Origin: Sphaerolaimus hirsutus
Lineage: Eukaryota > Nematoda > Chromadorea > Monhysterida > Sphaerolaimidae
Length of the DNA stretch: 64,000 bases
Assembly: GCA_964036195.1 (NCBI GenBank)
Contig: OZ038460.1
Location: 16,681,504 to 16,745,503, forward strand
Direction of reading: 5' to 3'
Part shown: piece by piece, positions 20,201-32,200 of the stretch
Layout of the letters: the number at the start of each line of letters is the position of its first letter
Position numbering within the stretch: position 1 is the stretch's first letter
The notes under the pieces: generated by a model
The model's database searches: none
The model's input: the letters and a program-made list of their open reading frames with translations, nothing else
Told to the model about the DNA's origin: nothing
Translations under genes and position numbers: made by a program

Positions 20201-21171
20201 CACCTTTGAGGTTCGCTTTTTTCGAATACGTTTTTAAAAAATACATATTTTATTTGGTTACTTATATTCTTAATCAATCGGAATTCGATTTATTCACGGC
20301 CCGAAATTTCGCAAAGTCAGTCTCGATCGCGATCGAGTCGAGTTCTAAACAATTTGTGAATGGTCCCAACTAATACCTTATTTGTGTGTACAAAAGTGTT
20401 TCAATTGGCTTGAATAAAATTTTTTTTGGAAAAAAGATTGTGCAATCAATTCAGTACGCAAAAATAACCAGTTGACAAAAACGCAGGCGCGCGGTGCACA
20501 GCGGCGTTTCCAGGCATCCGGGCGGTTTCTCAGCCGCCAGCGCCCAATGGCTCGCTTTGGCTATGCTTTTCACAGGAGTTTTGGTCCTGATTTTCAAGGT
20601 AAGTGAGAAATAGACTCCGCCTTTTTAGGTGGTGCATACTTAAATTACACAAAATCTCGAAATATTCCTTAATCAGGCTTATCTAATCGGCGTGGTCTGG
20701 TCGTGTCACCAGTATGCGCATATGCGTCGTGCGGCGCTCGTGTGCTCTCAAGCTCCGCCCACTCGCGGTGATGATTGGCACAATGTGTACTCGAGTGATG
20801 AATCGACCAGCAATAATGAACTGGCTCCTGGCAGTCAGTATAGGAGGAATAGGGCACTTTTCGGCCCCTTGGGATCGCGCAGTGGCGACAGGGGCGGCAC
20901 CAGCGTACGTTTTTGCTAATTTTTTTTGCGGGTTTTTTTTTACTGGGTGTTCATGTACAATGTACGCATGTGCATGTCGTTTTGCACATGCAAATATATC
21001 TTTTGCGCTTTTACGTTCCCATGCAAATACTTTAAATTTATCAAATTCATTATTTTCCAGCTTCTCCTCCCACCCGATTATGAAACGGCCGCGAAAATGG
21101 CCCAGGGAACAAATCAAACTTTTGGACCGCCGCCAGCGTATAGCAGCGCATCGGATTTTGAGACGCGTTGA
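17280..21171 (+). CDS. LAPTM4: LAPTM4-like lysosomal-associated four-helix membrane protein
   Basis: Exons 17280-17363, 17853-18020, 18908-19107, 19502-19722, 20030-20210, 20487-20598, 20677-20904 and 21061-21171 join in phase to 1305 nt (434 residues). The family signature is clear: RFRCCAGCCHVRTGTIVLGA before the first helix, LLIYGALKHRPVYLLPFFCF with FDFIVSCL in helices 2-3, and LIFKAYLIGVVW in helix 4. Helices lie at about 78-102, 226-248, 253-275 and 304-330. The cytosolic tail has two PPxY motifs (PPDY at 402, PPAY at 422), which in LAPTM proteins recruit Nedd4-type ubiquitin ligases for sorting to late endosomes and lysosomes. At 434 residues it is much longer than the usual ~230: the loop between helices 1 and 2 is extended to ~125 residues by exons 3-4, and the tail is also longer. 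The first exon (28 residues) has no family counterpart I recognise; start is ATG 17280, and a second ATG follows at once. Intron 1 contains a 165-bp palindromic element. Confidence 0.92.
17635..17799. mobile_element. 165-bp near-perfect palindromic MITE, copy 2
   Basis: Same CACACACACTAGTTTACCAA terminus as copy 1 at 5704 and about 90% identical to it by eye. Lies in LAPTM intron 1, about 50 bp before the exon 2 acceptor. Confidence 0.85.
18175..18300. mobile_element. CCCTGTAAA-type MITE in LAPTM intron 2
   Basis: GCACCCTGTAAAGTGTGAAG at the left; TGACACTTTGCATGACAATT and CATTTTACAGGGTGCGG at the right. Confidence 0.65.
18490..18885. repeat. TATCTATCC-rich element with TGTGCATGT termini in LAPTM intron 2
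   Basis: TGTGCATGTTTACCCG...TGTGCATGTAGACCC at the left returns inverted as CTGACATGCACAGCCGGTAA and ACATGCACAGAGG at the right. The interior resembles the CAGGGGTCTCC family (GCTATGTATCCCTCCAGAGG). Confidence 0.55.
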
Positions 21172-22770
21172 AAAAAAGTTTTTTCAAAAAATTGGTTTAG
21201 GTTTTTAAAAGTGTGATGTTGTGTTAAAGAGCGAGCTTTGTTGCGCTTTTTGAGTGGTTGTGCTTCGAAGATAAATATAGGCGGGGTAAATGGTTTAATA
21301 AGTTTTTGACATATGAGTTTCTAGGGGCCACTCACAGATCCTTTTAAATGTCCCGCAAAGCGTCAAATGTCATGCAAAAGTGTCAAAAGTTTTGTAAAAT
21401 TTCCTGTAAAATGGCTTGGTTTTACATGGCATTTTACAGAGTTTGGGGGTGCCCCCATCTATGTTGTCCCAAATTCAATTAGAACAGGGCGGCCGACATG
21501 CGAGTAAGCCCATGAAATGCTGTGCTTAAAAATAGCACTGTGTACAGATAAAAAAATTTTCATGGATTTTCACAATTAAAAGTGTCAAATAACACGCCTT
21601 TTCCCACCCCACGCAAGCAAGTGTTTCAGATTTCAGATGAAAAGTATGAAAAAAATGTAATAACCTCTGCTTCATTCTGTGCTATTCGCGTGCCGGGTGC
21701 CTTACCTTCTATTTATAAAATCTGGCCCTAGAAAGCCCCGGATAATGGCTGTGGTGTTGATAAATTCTTGTCCGGGATAGATGCTCACAATATTTAGAAT
21801 TTTGTGATAATATTTGAATATTGGCTGAAAATTGCTAATTTTGGGGATTTTACCGAACAACGTGGTGCATTTCTACCTTTCTTTTCTAAATTTGTTTTCA
21901 AGTATGTTTTCGACTGTTTCATATAATTTTCTATATTGAATTCCGATCACAGCAGCAAAAATGTGAGCTGAATAAAAAAATAATCTTGCCAATTGGTTGA
22001 CTCGTATCCGTTAAAAGAAACATGGGAATATTTTTCGTCTCACCATTTTATCTTTACATAATTTTAGCCCAGGTATGAGTTAAATTATGTCCTCATATTC
22101 TATTATCAATATTTGTTTGCTTGTGAATAAACATTATAAATATTTATTTATTCTTACACATAGTCATCAATATTTTGATAGCTTTATTATTTTCCTTCAA
22201 GCCAGTTTTCAACACTTTTATTTGGAATGTGATTTGAATTGGTATATTTCTTTTAACCCAGTATTAAACTCAAAACTCGCCATAAACATATATTTATGTG
22301 TAAAATTTTTGCAAATGGTGTTGATTTTCTGTGGTGCACATTAACGTACTGGATATCGAGTGTTATACATATTTAGACATTTCCTGGAGCCAAACCCCCA
22401 GTAAAACCAGAAACTTCATGGTAGAATTGCAAAACGTCCAAAAAAAATCCTGTAGTGACGTCGTTTTCTCGAAAATTTGAACTGGGTTTGGGCCCTGGAT
22501 AGTTTTCATGTTGTTTACGTGCATTTTCCCTTCTGTTGCATTGCAATAAATGAATAAACTGATCGATAAACGGTGTCGATTACTCAGAGGTATATTCTTT
22601 TGTGAACCATTAGACTGCGGCGAAAATTCTCCCAAAATGTACCTTCCATCAGTTTTACGCCATTTAGGTTTGGCTTTTGGCTTGTCCACGTGTGCATATG
22701 TGACGGCTTATCAAAACGAACATCAAAGATGAAAATACACCCCCCCCCCATGCTTGTATCGTCGGCCCGC
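21172..22770. other. LAPTM4-STOML2 intergenic region, first part
   Basis: A CCCTGTAAAATGTC-type MITE lies at about 21340-21455 (CATGCAAAAGTGTCAAAAGT, then CATTTTACAGAGTTTGGGGG). The rest is A/T-rich sequence with no open frame I can support. Confidence 0.5.
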
Positions 22771-23493
22771 ACACTAGTTGACACGTGTGTCAACTGGTTC
22801 CTGTCAACTCGGATTTCGGCTTCACGTGTCGCAGAGCGATCTCCAGATGCACGTGCGCAGGGGTCTCCAGGATTTTGGCCCTCGCGGGGGCTGGATAGAT
22901 AGCAAATCGCTCCTCCGGAGAGGTAGATAGCTGGAAAAATTTTTCTGGGGGGGGGGGCTTGGGGGGGGGGGGCTGGCGGGGGCACAATATATAGGCTTTT
23001 TCAAGGTTAAGAAGGCAGAAATGGGAAAAAATCGCTAATAATCAGTTAAAAGTAGCCAAAAGTAGGTATAAAATGGCTAAAAATATGTATATAACCATGT
23101 ATATAGCCGGAAAGCACGATTTTGAAGGTGAAAAATTATAAGAAGGTGCGAACATTAGTGATTTTGAGCGAAAATTGGGGCAAAATTTCTCAAAAACCAC
23201 TCCAGATAGATAGATAGCTGAGCGATTTGGGGGGGGGTCTTTTGGGGTAGTAGCCAAAAATTTTGCCTCGGGATAGATAGATAGCTGAGCGGCCTCCGGG
23301 ATAGATAGATAGCTGGCCGATTTGGGGGGGGGGGCAGCCCCCCCCCCCCCCCAGCCCCCCCCCCTAGGAGACCCCTGCACGTGCGTGATGTTGAAATACA
23401 GATATTGCGAAAAATGTATTGGAAGATCGCTCTGCGACACGTAAAGTCGAAATCTCAGTTGACGCAACCAGTTGACAATCGTCAACTTGTATT
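22771..23493. mobile_element. Fold-back element interrupted by a hAT-like insertion
   Basis: The left arm (TAGTTGACACGTGTGTCAAC, GGATTTCGGCTTCACGTGTC, GCAGAGCGATCT) returns inverted at 23420-23493 (AGATCGCTCTGCGACACGTA, CAACCAGTTGAC). The hAT-like element 22858-23377 sits in the middle. Confidence 0.7.
22858..23377. mobile_element. hAT-like non-autonomous element, CAGGGGTCTCC family
   Basis: CAGGGGTCTCCAGGATTTTG at the left, CCTAGGAGACCCCTG at the right, with the perfect 8-bp duplication CACGTGCG (22850-22857, 23378-23385). Interior has G runs up to 12, GATAGATAGCTG and about 20-bp C runs. Confidence 0.88.
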
Positions 23494-23620
23494 TATGTGT
23501 GCCATCATTCTGGCATTTATTGGCGCCTCATTGAGTCCTCTTTTTCGTGATAGAGTCAATTTTGTCTAAATTTTCAGTCGTGTGGAAACTAAGGCATCTC
23601 GTGGAAGCTGTAGGATAACT

Positions 23621-26600
23621 ATGGCTTCAACATCTCAGTTTTTAAGGTGAGTTGTACGGTAGGACGTTCGCTTTTTGTTTGTGTCCGTTTGTACTTCGCG
23701 TCAACTGGATCTTCGCAATTGAGTTTATATCTGCCGACGCCGAGAGTAGTTGACGGACTCGTCATTCTGGTAAACTCGAATGCGCTTGAAAGTTCTCTAT
23801 CAGCTCTGGAAATTTGGTCAATTGGTGTGTGTAGGTTCATTCTCGGGTGTCTGGTTTTTGATGTCTTATTTTTACACCGTTCTCTGGCAGTGTGATAGGA
23901 TAATTTCTTAAATTCGAGTAGCTCCCAAAACCCCATCCATCAACTCAGGCCTCTGCTGCGTTCCACATTGACTACAGTAACCCGGCACCCCTCTGCGCTG
24001 GCAAGATGCCAACTCGGACCATTTCCTGCCGTTTTGCAGCAAGTGCGGCATGCGTCAAATTTGCCTTTCAATACTGGCATAGTTTTTGTGCCGCAGCAAG
24101 AAGCTTGGGTTGTGGAAAGAATGGGCAGGTTTCTTAAGGTTTTACCCCCTGTGAGTTGGGGGGGGGTTATTTTGGGGTTGGTGAAAGAAATTTGGGCGTG
24201 TGCCAATTAGTCAAACTGAAAAAAGCTGTAATTACAGTGTTCTTTTACTTACAATCGTAGTGTAAGAATGCGTTTCAAATGTTTTTAAACAGCGCATGGG
24301 GCCACAATGTAAATATTTTCCAAGAACACACGTATTTATAAAATTGTTTATTTTCAGGGTTTCACGCTTCTGGTGCCGTTCATTGATCGCATTCGCTATG
24401 TTCAATCTTTGAAAGAAATTGCCATTGAAATTCCATCACAGTCTGCGATTACGATCGACAATGTTGCTTTGCATATTGATGGAGTGCTGTATTTGCGAAT
24501 TGACGACCCTTACAAAGTTTGTTTTTGCGTTGATTTTTTTTTTTTGGGGGGGGGGGGTATTTCGTGTTATAAAATTTCAATCAATGTAAATACATGCGGG
24601 TAAGTTCAATGAGGGCGTTTTATTGTCTAGGTACCTACCGTATTACCTCGAATTAACCCCTCTTGAAATATCCCCTAAAATATTGCTGAGGAAATAATAA
24701 CCCCCCCCCCCTCGAAATTGAGTGTAAAGAGAATGTAAATACACGACAAATATCGCGGTTTGTGATCCGTTTGATGCAGAACACACGTTGACACCAATGA
24801 CTTAATGAAGTCAGGGCAGGGTTTATGCGTATATTCGGTTATGTCTATAAACACATACTTCTTGACACTTGACGATGTGCGAGACCTGGCCCTGGCCTCG
24901 ACCAGCCTGAAAAATAGAAATTCCCACCAAAAATCAGGCGTCATACGGTGTGGAGGATCCAGAATTTGCAATCACCCAATTGGCACAAACGACAATGCGC
25001 TCGGAGGTTGGCAAAATTCAATTGGACAGTGTCTTCCGTGAGAGGGAAAGTCTCAATGAACAGATAGTTGCCGCGTTGAATAAAGCTGCGACACCATGGG
25101 GCATCACTTGTTTGAGGTTATTTGGGAGGCGGAGTTAGATTGATTTATTAAAATTTGATTTTGTTTTAATTTTCGCTTGACGCTTGTGTTACGCAGAGTT
25201 GTTAAAAGTACCGAACTTTTTTCAAAGTGTACGTGAACATAAAGTTTTTTTTACCCACCCCCGAGTACAGAAACGTAAAGTAATTTTTTTTACTTTCACT
25301 CATGAGTGAACGTACTTTCCCCCCTTGAAAACGTAAATGTGAGTATTTTTGAGGAAATCCACCCAATTTTCGCTCAAAACCAATAAAAAATTTTTTATAT
25401 CTTTTTGCCTATTTTAAGCGCTTTTTGGCTATATATGTGCCTATATATCCATTGTCAACTATTTTCCACTATTTCTTTGGATATCCTCTTCCTTTTTTCC
25501 CTTCCATACCTTCAAAAATCACCATAAAAAACTATCTGAAATACGTTTTCTACACTCGAGTGCTTCGAAAAAGTATACGTAAAAGCGAGTACATGAACTT
25601 TTTCGGAGGATACGTAGGTAAACGTATTTACTCTGTACTAGAGTATACGTATTTATCGAGTAAACTTAAATACGTTTTAACAACTATGGTGTTACGTATA
25701 ATAAATGTGAATTCATTCACACAATTCTTCTTTCTTTGCTTATAAACTAGTTTCAATTTGGTCTTTTGTAATCTTTTTTCATGCCACATCAATTTTGCAT
25801 TTCCTTGAAAACAGAAACCACCAACCTATAAATATTTTTATAAATTTATGAAACTACAATAATTAAAACACTTAGGTATGAAATCCGTGAGATGCAAATG
25901 CCCGAACGGATTCGAGAGGCGATGCAAATGCAAGTGGAAGCGGAACGTACAAAAAGAGCGAAAATTTTGGAATCTGAAGGTTGTTCGATTTTTTTTGTTA
26001 GATTCTGTCACTATTTTTCTGTTATTTTGGCTATATCTCGTGAACAATGAACAAAAAAACTAGCAAAGGTAATAACCTAAATTAAAGTAATAAATATGTA
26101 CTTATCTCTGATAAAAACTGAAAATCTCAAATGAAACTTCTACCATTATTCTAACATCTAAAGCTCTCTATTTTTGTACGGGGGTCAAAAAATGACAAAA
26201 AAATAGACCCCTATCGCCAGATTCAATCAGCACGTAAGGCGCACTCCTCTAGCACCTTAAAAGCGCCCTACATCAACCTGAACCTCCAACCTCCCCCTTT
26301 TCCCACCCTTAAGCCCCGCCCCCTTATCAGGCATCCGCGACGCAGCAGTGAACGTGGCGTCGGGCCAGCGCCAAGCCACCATTTTAGCCTCCGAAGCCAA
26401 ACGGCAGCAGAGTATAAATCAGGCTGAGGGGGAGGCTCAGGCTACAATAGCTAAAGCCGCTGCCAGGGCGAAGGCTATTGAGACTGTGGCTAAGGTGTGT
26501 TTTTTGTTGGGGGGGGGGGGTATTTTTGTGGAAGGGGATTTGCGAAATGATAACCACGTACTTACAGTGACGTATTTTGTTATCAGTGACATCGTTTTGT

Positions 26601-27503
26601 TCGGGTTGTAAACACGTTTCGTCGTGTAAAGAAAAAACACTTGTACCGGTAAAAATTTTTTTGCGATGTCACGCTCCCACAACGTCGGTTTTGTGTGTGT
26701 GGCAAGCCTGCGGGACGTCACGCTGCCGTTCAGGTGTCAAATTTCACACGAATTGTCAATAGTTCTAACCTTGTCTCTTTCTGGTGGGAATTAGATTGGC
26801 TTGACGCCAACAGTTCTATTTTTCAATCAATACTCCATATACACACTTAATCAGAGGCACCCCAAACATACCCCATCACACAACCACCTCAATTTACATG
26901 ACAAAACACACCACAATGTGCCACCCCCAAATTAACAGGCACTACAAGAGCGCCAGGGAAATGACGCGGCCACTCTGTCGGTAGCGGAACAGTACGTGCA
27001 GGCTTTCAGCAAACTGGCTAAAGAGACAAACACTGTGATTGTGCCCGCAAACCCCAGTGATGCGTCTGGCCTGGTGGCTCAGGTTTGTTTGGTTATTGGT
27101 ACCTGGGGCTCGGGATTTGATAGGGAAGGCGTTCCCAGAAGACAAGTGCAACAACAACAATAATAGATCTGCATGCAAGACACCCGGTGGGGCGTAGGGT
27201 GGCAGACGGTACGGCCTTGCGGTAAACCGTACGGTACGGTAAATGTGCCAAAATGCGGTACGGTACGGTAAATTCTGCCACACTAGGTAGCTGGGGGGCT
27301 TCTGCGCGGCGTGTCAGGTGCCGGGCAGAAATGTGCCTTTCTAATTAAGTCTGGTGTCTGGTTTAAGGCGCGCCCAATTTCAGGGCTTACTCACATATCG
27401 GAAACCTTACTGCGCCTTACATTCTACATAATTGGAATCGCAGGCACTATCCGTCTACAAATCGTTTGGAGGTCCGCAAAAACAACCGCCGCAGATTAAA
27501 TAA
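23621..27503 (+). CDS. STOML2: Stomatin-like protein 2, mitochondrial (SPFH/prohibitin family)
   Basis: Exons 23621-23646, 23949-24150, 24358-24516, 24938-25116, 25876-25979, 26331-26494, 26939-27082 and 27444-27503 join in phase to 1038 nt (345 residues; the human protein has 356). Residues 1-45 are rich in R, L, S and T with no acids, as in a mitochondrial presequence. The SPFH domain begins at [18 protein letters not shown] and continues through [53 protein letters not shown] and [20 protein letters not shown]; these blocks are nearly invariant in the family. An Ala/Glu-rich helical region (about 205-290) and a conserved [20 protein letters not shown] block follow. The protein scaffolds cardiolipin-rich domains and prohibitins at the inner mitochondrial membrane (known for the family). 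Exon 2 ends at the strong donor CCT|GTGAGT. Introns 3, 4 and 7 carry transposable elements. Confidence 0.96.
24634..24864. mobile_element. Truncated C-rich fold-back in STOML2 intron 3
   Basis: Begins TACCGTATTACCTCGAATTA; its core (GTTTGTGATCCGTTTGATGC) matches 3570-3690 in the complete copy. The right arm is missing; the sequence ends about 75 bp before the exon 4 acceptor. Confidence 0.7.
25194..25688. mobile_element. hAT-like element, CAGAGTTGTTAAAA family, in STOML2 intron 4
   Basis: Left end CAGAGTTGTTAAAAGTAC, right end ACGTTTTAACAACTATG, with the perfect 8-bp duplication GTGTTACG (25186-25193, 25689-25696). The interior is TACTTT/AAAGTA-rich and non-coding. Confidence 0.9.
27186..27285. 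repeat. ACGGT-rich short element in STOML2 intron 7
   Basis: TAGGGTGGCAGACGGTACGG at the left, GGTAAATTCTGCCACACTA at the right, with GTACGGTACGGTAAA units between. A related piece lies at 29101-29165 (ATAGCAGACGGTACGGTATT). Confidence 0.65.
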
Positions 27504-29271
27504 TGTGAAAAAATTTCTTGGAAATATTTCTGGTGATCCGATGCAAACAGAGACTGTAAGAATACAAAATACAATGGATATTTTTGGATTTTATTCAGAT
27601 CTGCCGTAATATCGAATCAATCGAATGGCTGCAATTTTGTACAATTTGTTATAACCGGTAAGCTGTTTTTTATCGCCCGTTTCATTTTTATTTATGGGTA
27701 AACGGCTAATTTTCGCTAAAACATGCAATGCCAGTTATTCTTTTGGCACCTAGGTGCTTTTCAAACTTTTCCATGATAATTGTTATTTTATAGGGTCGAA
27801 AATGTTTTCCCCGTTGTTGCGCTTTTTCGATATAAGATATGAATTCGGTTTACAGAAGCAGAATAAAAAAATATGTATTTTTTGTTATATTTATTTAGAT
27901 GTGAAACTATTTAGATCAAAGTTTTCAAAGTGCTTCATCAAAACATGAAAATTTATAAATTTTACAAAGCGGGCATTGTAAATTATGATAACTCGACATC
28001 ACTTTTCGGGCTCTTAAATTCAGCTGGTCTGAAAGTTCACAATTCTATGCAATGACCAGACAACAAACATTTCTGCCAGTTTTTTTCCTAACATTTATCA
28101 CTATCCTGACCACTTTATAAATATGTCCCTCGAGCACTTGTGGAATTCTCACAACATTTGCAGCGTAGTTTTTTAACGTTTAGTTTTTTTTCCATCCCGC
28201 GTCCGCACAAAAATCACAAAGGGCAGCGGAATGTCACACAATTTTGAACCTTGGAACCTTCAAAAACAATATTTTCTACAAATCCAGGTAAATTACTCGC
28301 AAAACCCGTCGGAAACATAGAGCCAAACCCTGAGCCGAGAAAATGTTGAATTCACTGTTTTGGGCAACTAAAACATTTACCTGCGCAACAGCTGCGCATT
28401 TTTATCGTCCATTTCCAGTTGTCATTTTGTGTTTTGCATAAGTTGACACGGGTGTGACGCAAGCGGAAGTTACGTTTTTACCTGTTAGCTGCGGCGTAGA
28501 CTTGACATATTTAAATACTGACAGGTAATGTCTGGTCTATATATTTTTAGGAGAAAGTGTTATCCATCCAGGAGTTATGTTATTGTATGAGGTGTTATTC
28601 TAGGAAAGTCACTTGTTTTTCAGCTGATTTTAGTTTTTTTAATTGCTTGTTTTTATTAGTCAAGTAAGTATAAAATAGGTATTCATTTCAAGGTTGGAGC
28701 GTTTTTCGTTAAAAGTTCCCCTGAGCCCTGACATTTGCCACGAGTTTAAATTGCACAAGTCAAGTTATGCACAATAAAAACTGTTTTTGTAAAAGAATGG
28801 TTTATCCTAACACAAAGAACATGTTTGATTATCTATTCTTATGACAAACAATTAGTCATGGCCCTTCGTGAAGCGCAACTGTTTTTCACACTTCACTCAG
28901 TTTACATGTTTTTAGATGTCCCTGAAGTGTGCACATCGCCTAAGTGTCAATATACGCTTCCGGTCACATTGAGCTAAAATAATGGTTTTGAGGGAGGCTC
29001 GCTTGTGTCTGCTGTAATTTTCCACTTTTCATTTTTTTTTGTACTGGGTAGGTTGCACTGCGATCTTATTTTGAACACGTTTTACCGTTACCTAGTGAAT
29101 AGGATAGCAGACGGTACGGTATTGCGGTAAAATTTTACCATTTACCGGTACCGGAATTTCACGGTAAATTCTGTGCCAAATGATACAGATCATACATTCT
29201 CGTCTCACCACACAAGAAAATTCATCCAGTGTGACTAAAACTTACCAAACCTAGACATCGAAACACAAATA
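27504..29271. other. STOML2-CCDC102 intergenic region
   Basis: A/T-rich with no open frame of interest. AATAAA at 27862 is a possible polyadenylation signal for STOML2. An ACGGT-rich fragment lies at 29101-29165. No promoter motif that I can support. Confidence 0.5.
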
Positions 29272-32200
29272 ATGTCCTCTCCACCCGCTGGCACGGCGCC
29301 AATAGCTCAACCAGACGAAGACAACGACAACGACAACGACAGCAACGCTGAAAACGTCGGTGGGGTCGATGCCGGTCTTGTCGCCGGTGCCCGTGATGGC
29401 GGCCAGCAGCACCAGGGGCCTGTGGCAGGTGCCAATCCCAGACCCTGTAAAATGTTAAATGTCATGCAAAGTGTCAAAAGTCGTGTGAAATGCCCTGGAA
29501 AATGGCAACCGAGTTGCCATTTTTCAGGGAATTTTACATGACTTTTGGCACTTTGAATGACATTTTACATTTTGCAGGGTCCGGGACTGCCCCCTGGTCG
29601 TGACAGTGCGGCCGTTTTGCAGCAGCCCCAGGTGCTGGTGAGACACCACGATGATGCCCCGAGGGAACATGTGATGGAGGTGGGTTTTTTGGTGGTTGGG
29701 TGGGTGGTTTTTGGGTTTGTGTTCTTTGGGAGCCTTGTTTTTGTGTTATCTGGCGTCATTTTTGAGTGGCGTTTGGATACCTTTATGCGGCTTTGCGCAC
29801 TTAGATGCAGTGGTCAGTACAGCATTAGAATCTATGGCGTTAAGTGTCTCTGGCACATCCCGGGGCAGTCCCGAGCCCTGTTAAGTCAAGTGCCAAATGT
29901 CATGTGAAATGTCAATGAAAAACAATCGATAGATTTTATTACTGAATTGTGCTTGACAATTGACAAATTTGTATGACCTATGTCATGACATTTGACTAGT
30001 GATGTGAATGGCGCCATGGCGCTTTTTCGACCACCAGCGCCAATGGCGCCAAGCTCCAGAAGCGCCATGGCGCTTTTTGTATTGGCGCTAGCGCCAGGCA
30101 TTTTGTACCTGGCGCCGGTCAAAAATAGCGCCAAGCGGCAAAAGCGCCATGGCGCTTTTCACTTTGGCGCTAGCGCCAAGCACCAGCGCCATGGCGCTTT
30201 TACATCACTACATTTGACACTTGACCTTACACTTTACAGGGCTCTTCTGTGTATCTTCCCTGGTATCTTTTAGTGCGGTTTCTTCTGGCGTTTTTTTACC
30301 CCTTTCCATATCCCACTTAAACAATTTTTTTTAAAAATTATAAGAACAATTAAAAATACAACAAAATTAACCCACATCTACAGGTGAGAGTAGGCGCGGG
30401 TCCCTCAGAACAATCGGACCCACCCCCAGATGAACCCCAGCCTGCTGGCGCCAATAACAGCCAAGTGCCACAAAATCAAAACCAGTCTGTATTGGCGCCA
30501 AGCGCCAGGAGCCAGGATCAACTGACGCCAGATTCTAATAATCATTTGGCCGCTGCGCGCGCCTTCGATGCGAATATGTTGAATAGGTTTGTTGGGGTCA
30601 GGCCTATCACGCACATAAACCCCGCACGCACATAGGCCCGGCTCGCACATAGCACCAGTTATGTGGGTACCGGACTTATGTGCGTGCCAGGTTTCATCAT
30701 GTGCGTAACAGGCGTATGTGCGTGCCGGGTTTATGTGCGTAACAGTCCACCCTCGTTTGTTGACGATATTTTGCGCTGGGATTTTCCTTATTGCATTGGA
30801 ATATGCTGGTCCGTTTTTGATGTTTATATGTGGTCATGGGAGATTATGCAATAAATTCAATAGTGAGCACTATGTGACGCGATGGGATATATACATTTTT
30901 TCGGATGGGATATGGTTGATTTCATTGTGAATTGTGTGGTACCTAAATGGACTTCAGCGATTGCTCGATAGTATACCAAAGGCAGTTTCACACCCTTTGA
31001 AGTCTAAAGTCAAGTTTCAAATGTCAAAATGTCAATTAAAATGAAAACAAAATCAACAAAATACTTTATTACTGAATTTTTGACATTTTGCATGACATTT
31101 GACATATTTGTAAACTTTAGACTTCTGCAATCAGTGCTGGCTCCTTCAACCCCAAAATTCAACCTCAAGTACCCCCCCCCCCATTTACAGATACAATGAC
31201 TCATCATCCTCGGTGGAAATCGACCTGTGGCCGGTGCGCGTGACCAGATCTCCCCTAATGCACGCCAGATGCACGCACACCGATTGGGAGGCCTGTGAAA
31301 GACAGAGGTTGCTGGAGTTGGAGGAGGTCCGGGGGGTTGTTTTTGTTTGTTTTGGGGGCGGGGGTTGATCGAGGGATTTTTTTGCGGGGGGTACGAGGGA
31401 AATGTCGCAGTTTTGCTGAGGTTTTGGATTTGGTATGTTTAAAACAACGTGAAGTGTTTATTTAAAAAAATTATATTCGGGCTTACATGTCATATGTCTA
31501 TTGTGCCAAGATACATACCGTATTTGCTTGAATAATCCCCCTGGGGGATTATTATTTCGTCAGACTTTTTTTGAGGTGGAACTAATCGAGGGGGGAATTA
31601 TTCGAGGGGGGAATTATTTTTTTCGTCAACAATTTCAACCATGTTTCTATCAACTCATTTGATGAAATATGCTTTATTCACACAAAAACGTGCCATTTTT
31701 GTTCAAATTGGGCACAATAAATTGAGCAAATCTCTTAAGGGTGGGATTATTCGAGGGGAGAATTATTATTTCCTCACTCGTCTTACAGGGGGAATTATTC
31801 GAGGGGGGACTTTTTCAAGGGGGAACTATTCAAGCAAATACGGTAATTTACTTATGAAAACTTATGCGAAAATACGGGAGATAATAAAAATGTTAATATC
31901 CACCCTTTACGACATAAAAAGGTCTCTTTATTTCAACAAAAATTATCAGTAATTTTTGTTTTCATAATCACGCATGCACGATTCAGGCAAGACAGCGGTC
32001 CGACCAAATGGAAAGAACTATGCGCTGGTGGTCAGAGTGCACAGTCGCCTGGCGCCGCAGATGGGCACACGTTTGTCTATTTTGACATTTTTAGCTTTTG
32101 CATAGCCGATTTTTTATGTGACTTTATTCGTGAGAATATGGTAATATTCTGTATACAGCATGTGGTCCGATCTGTGTCATATATTTACCGTATTTCCTCG

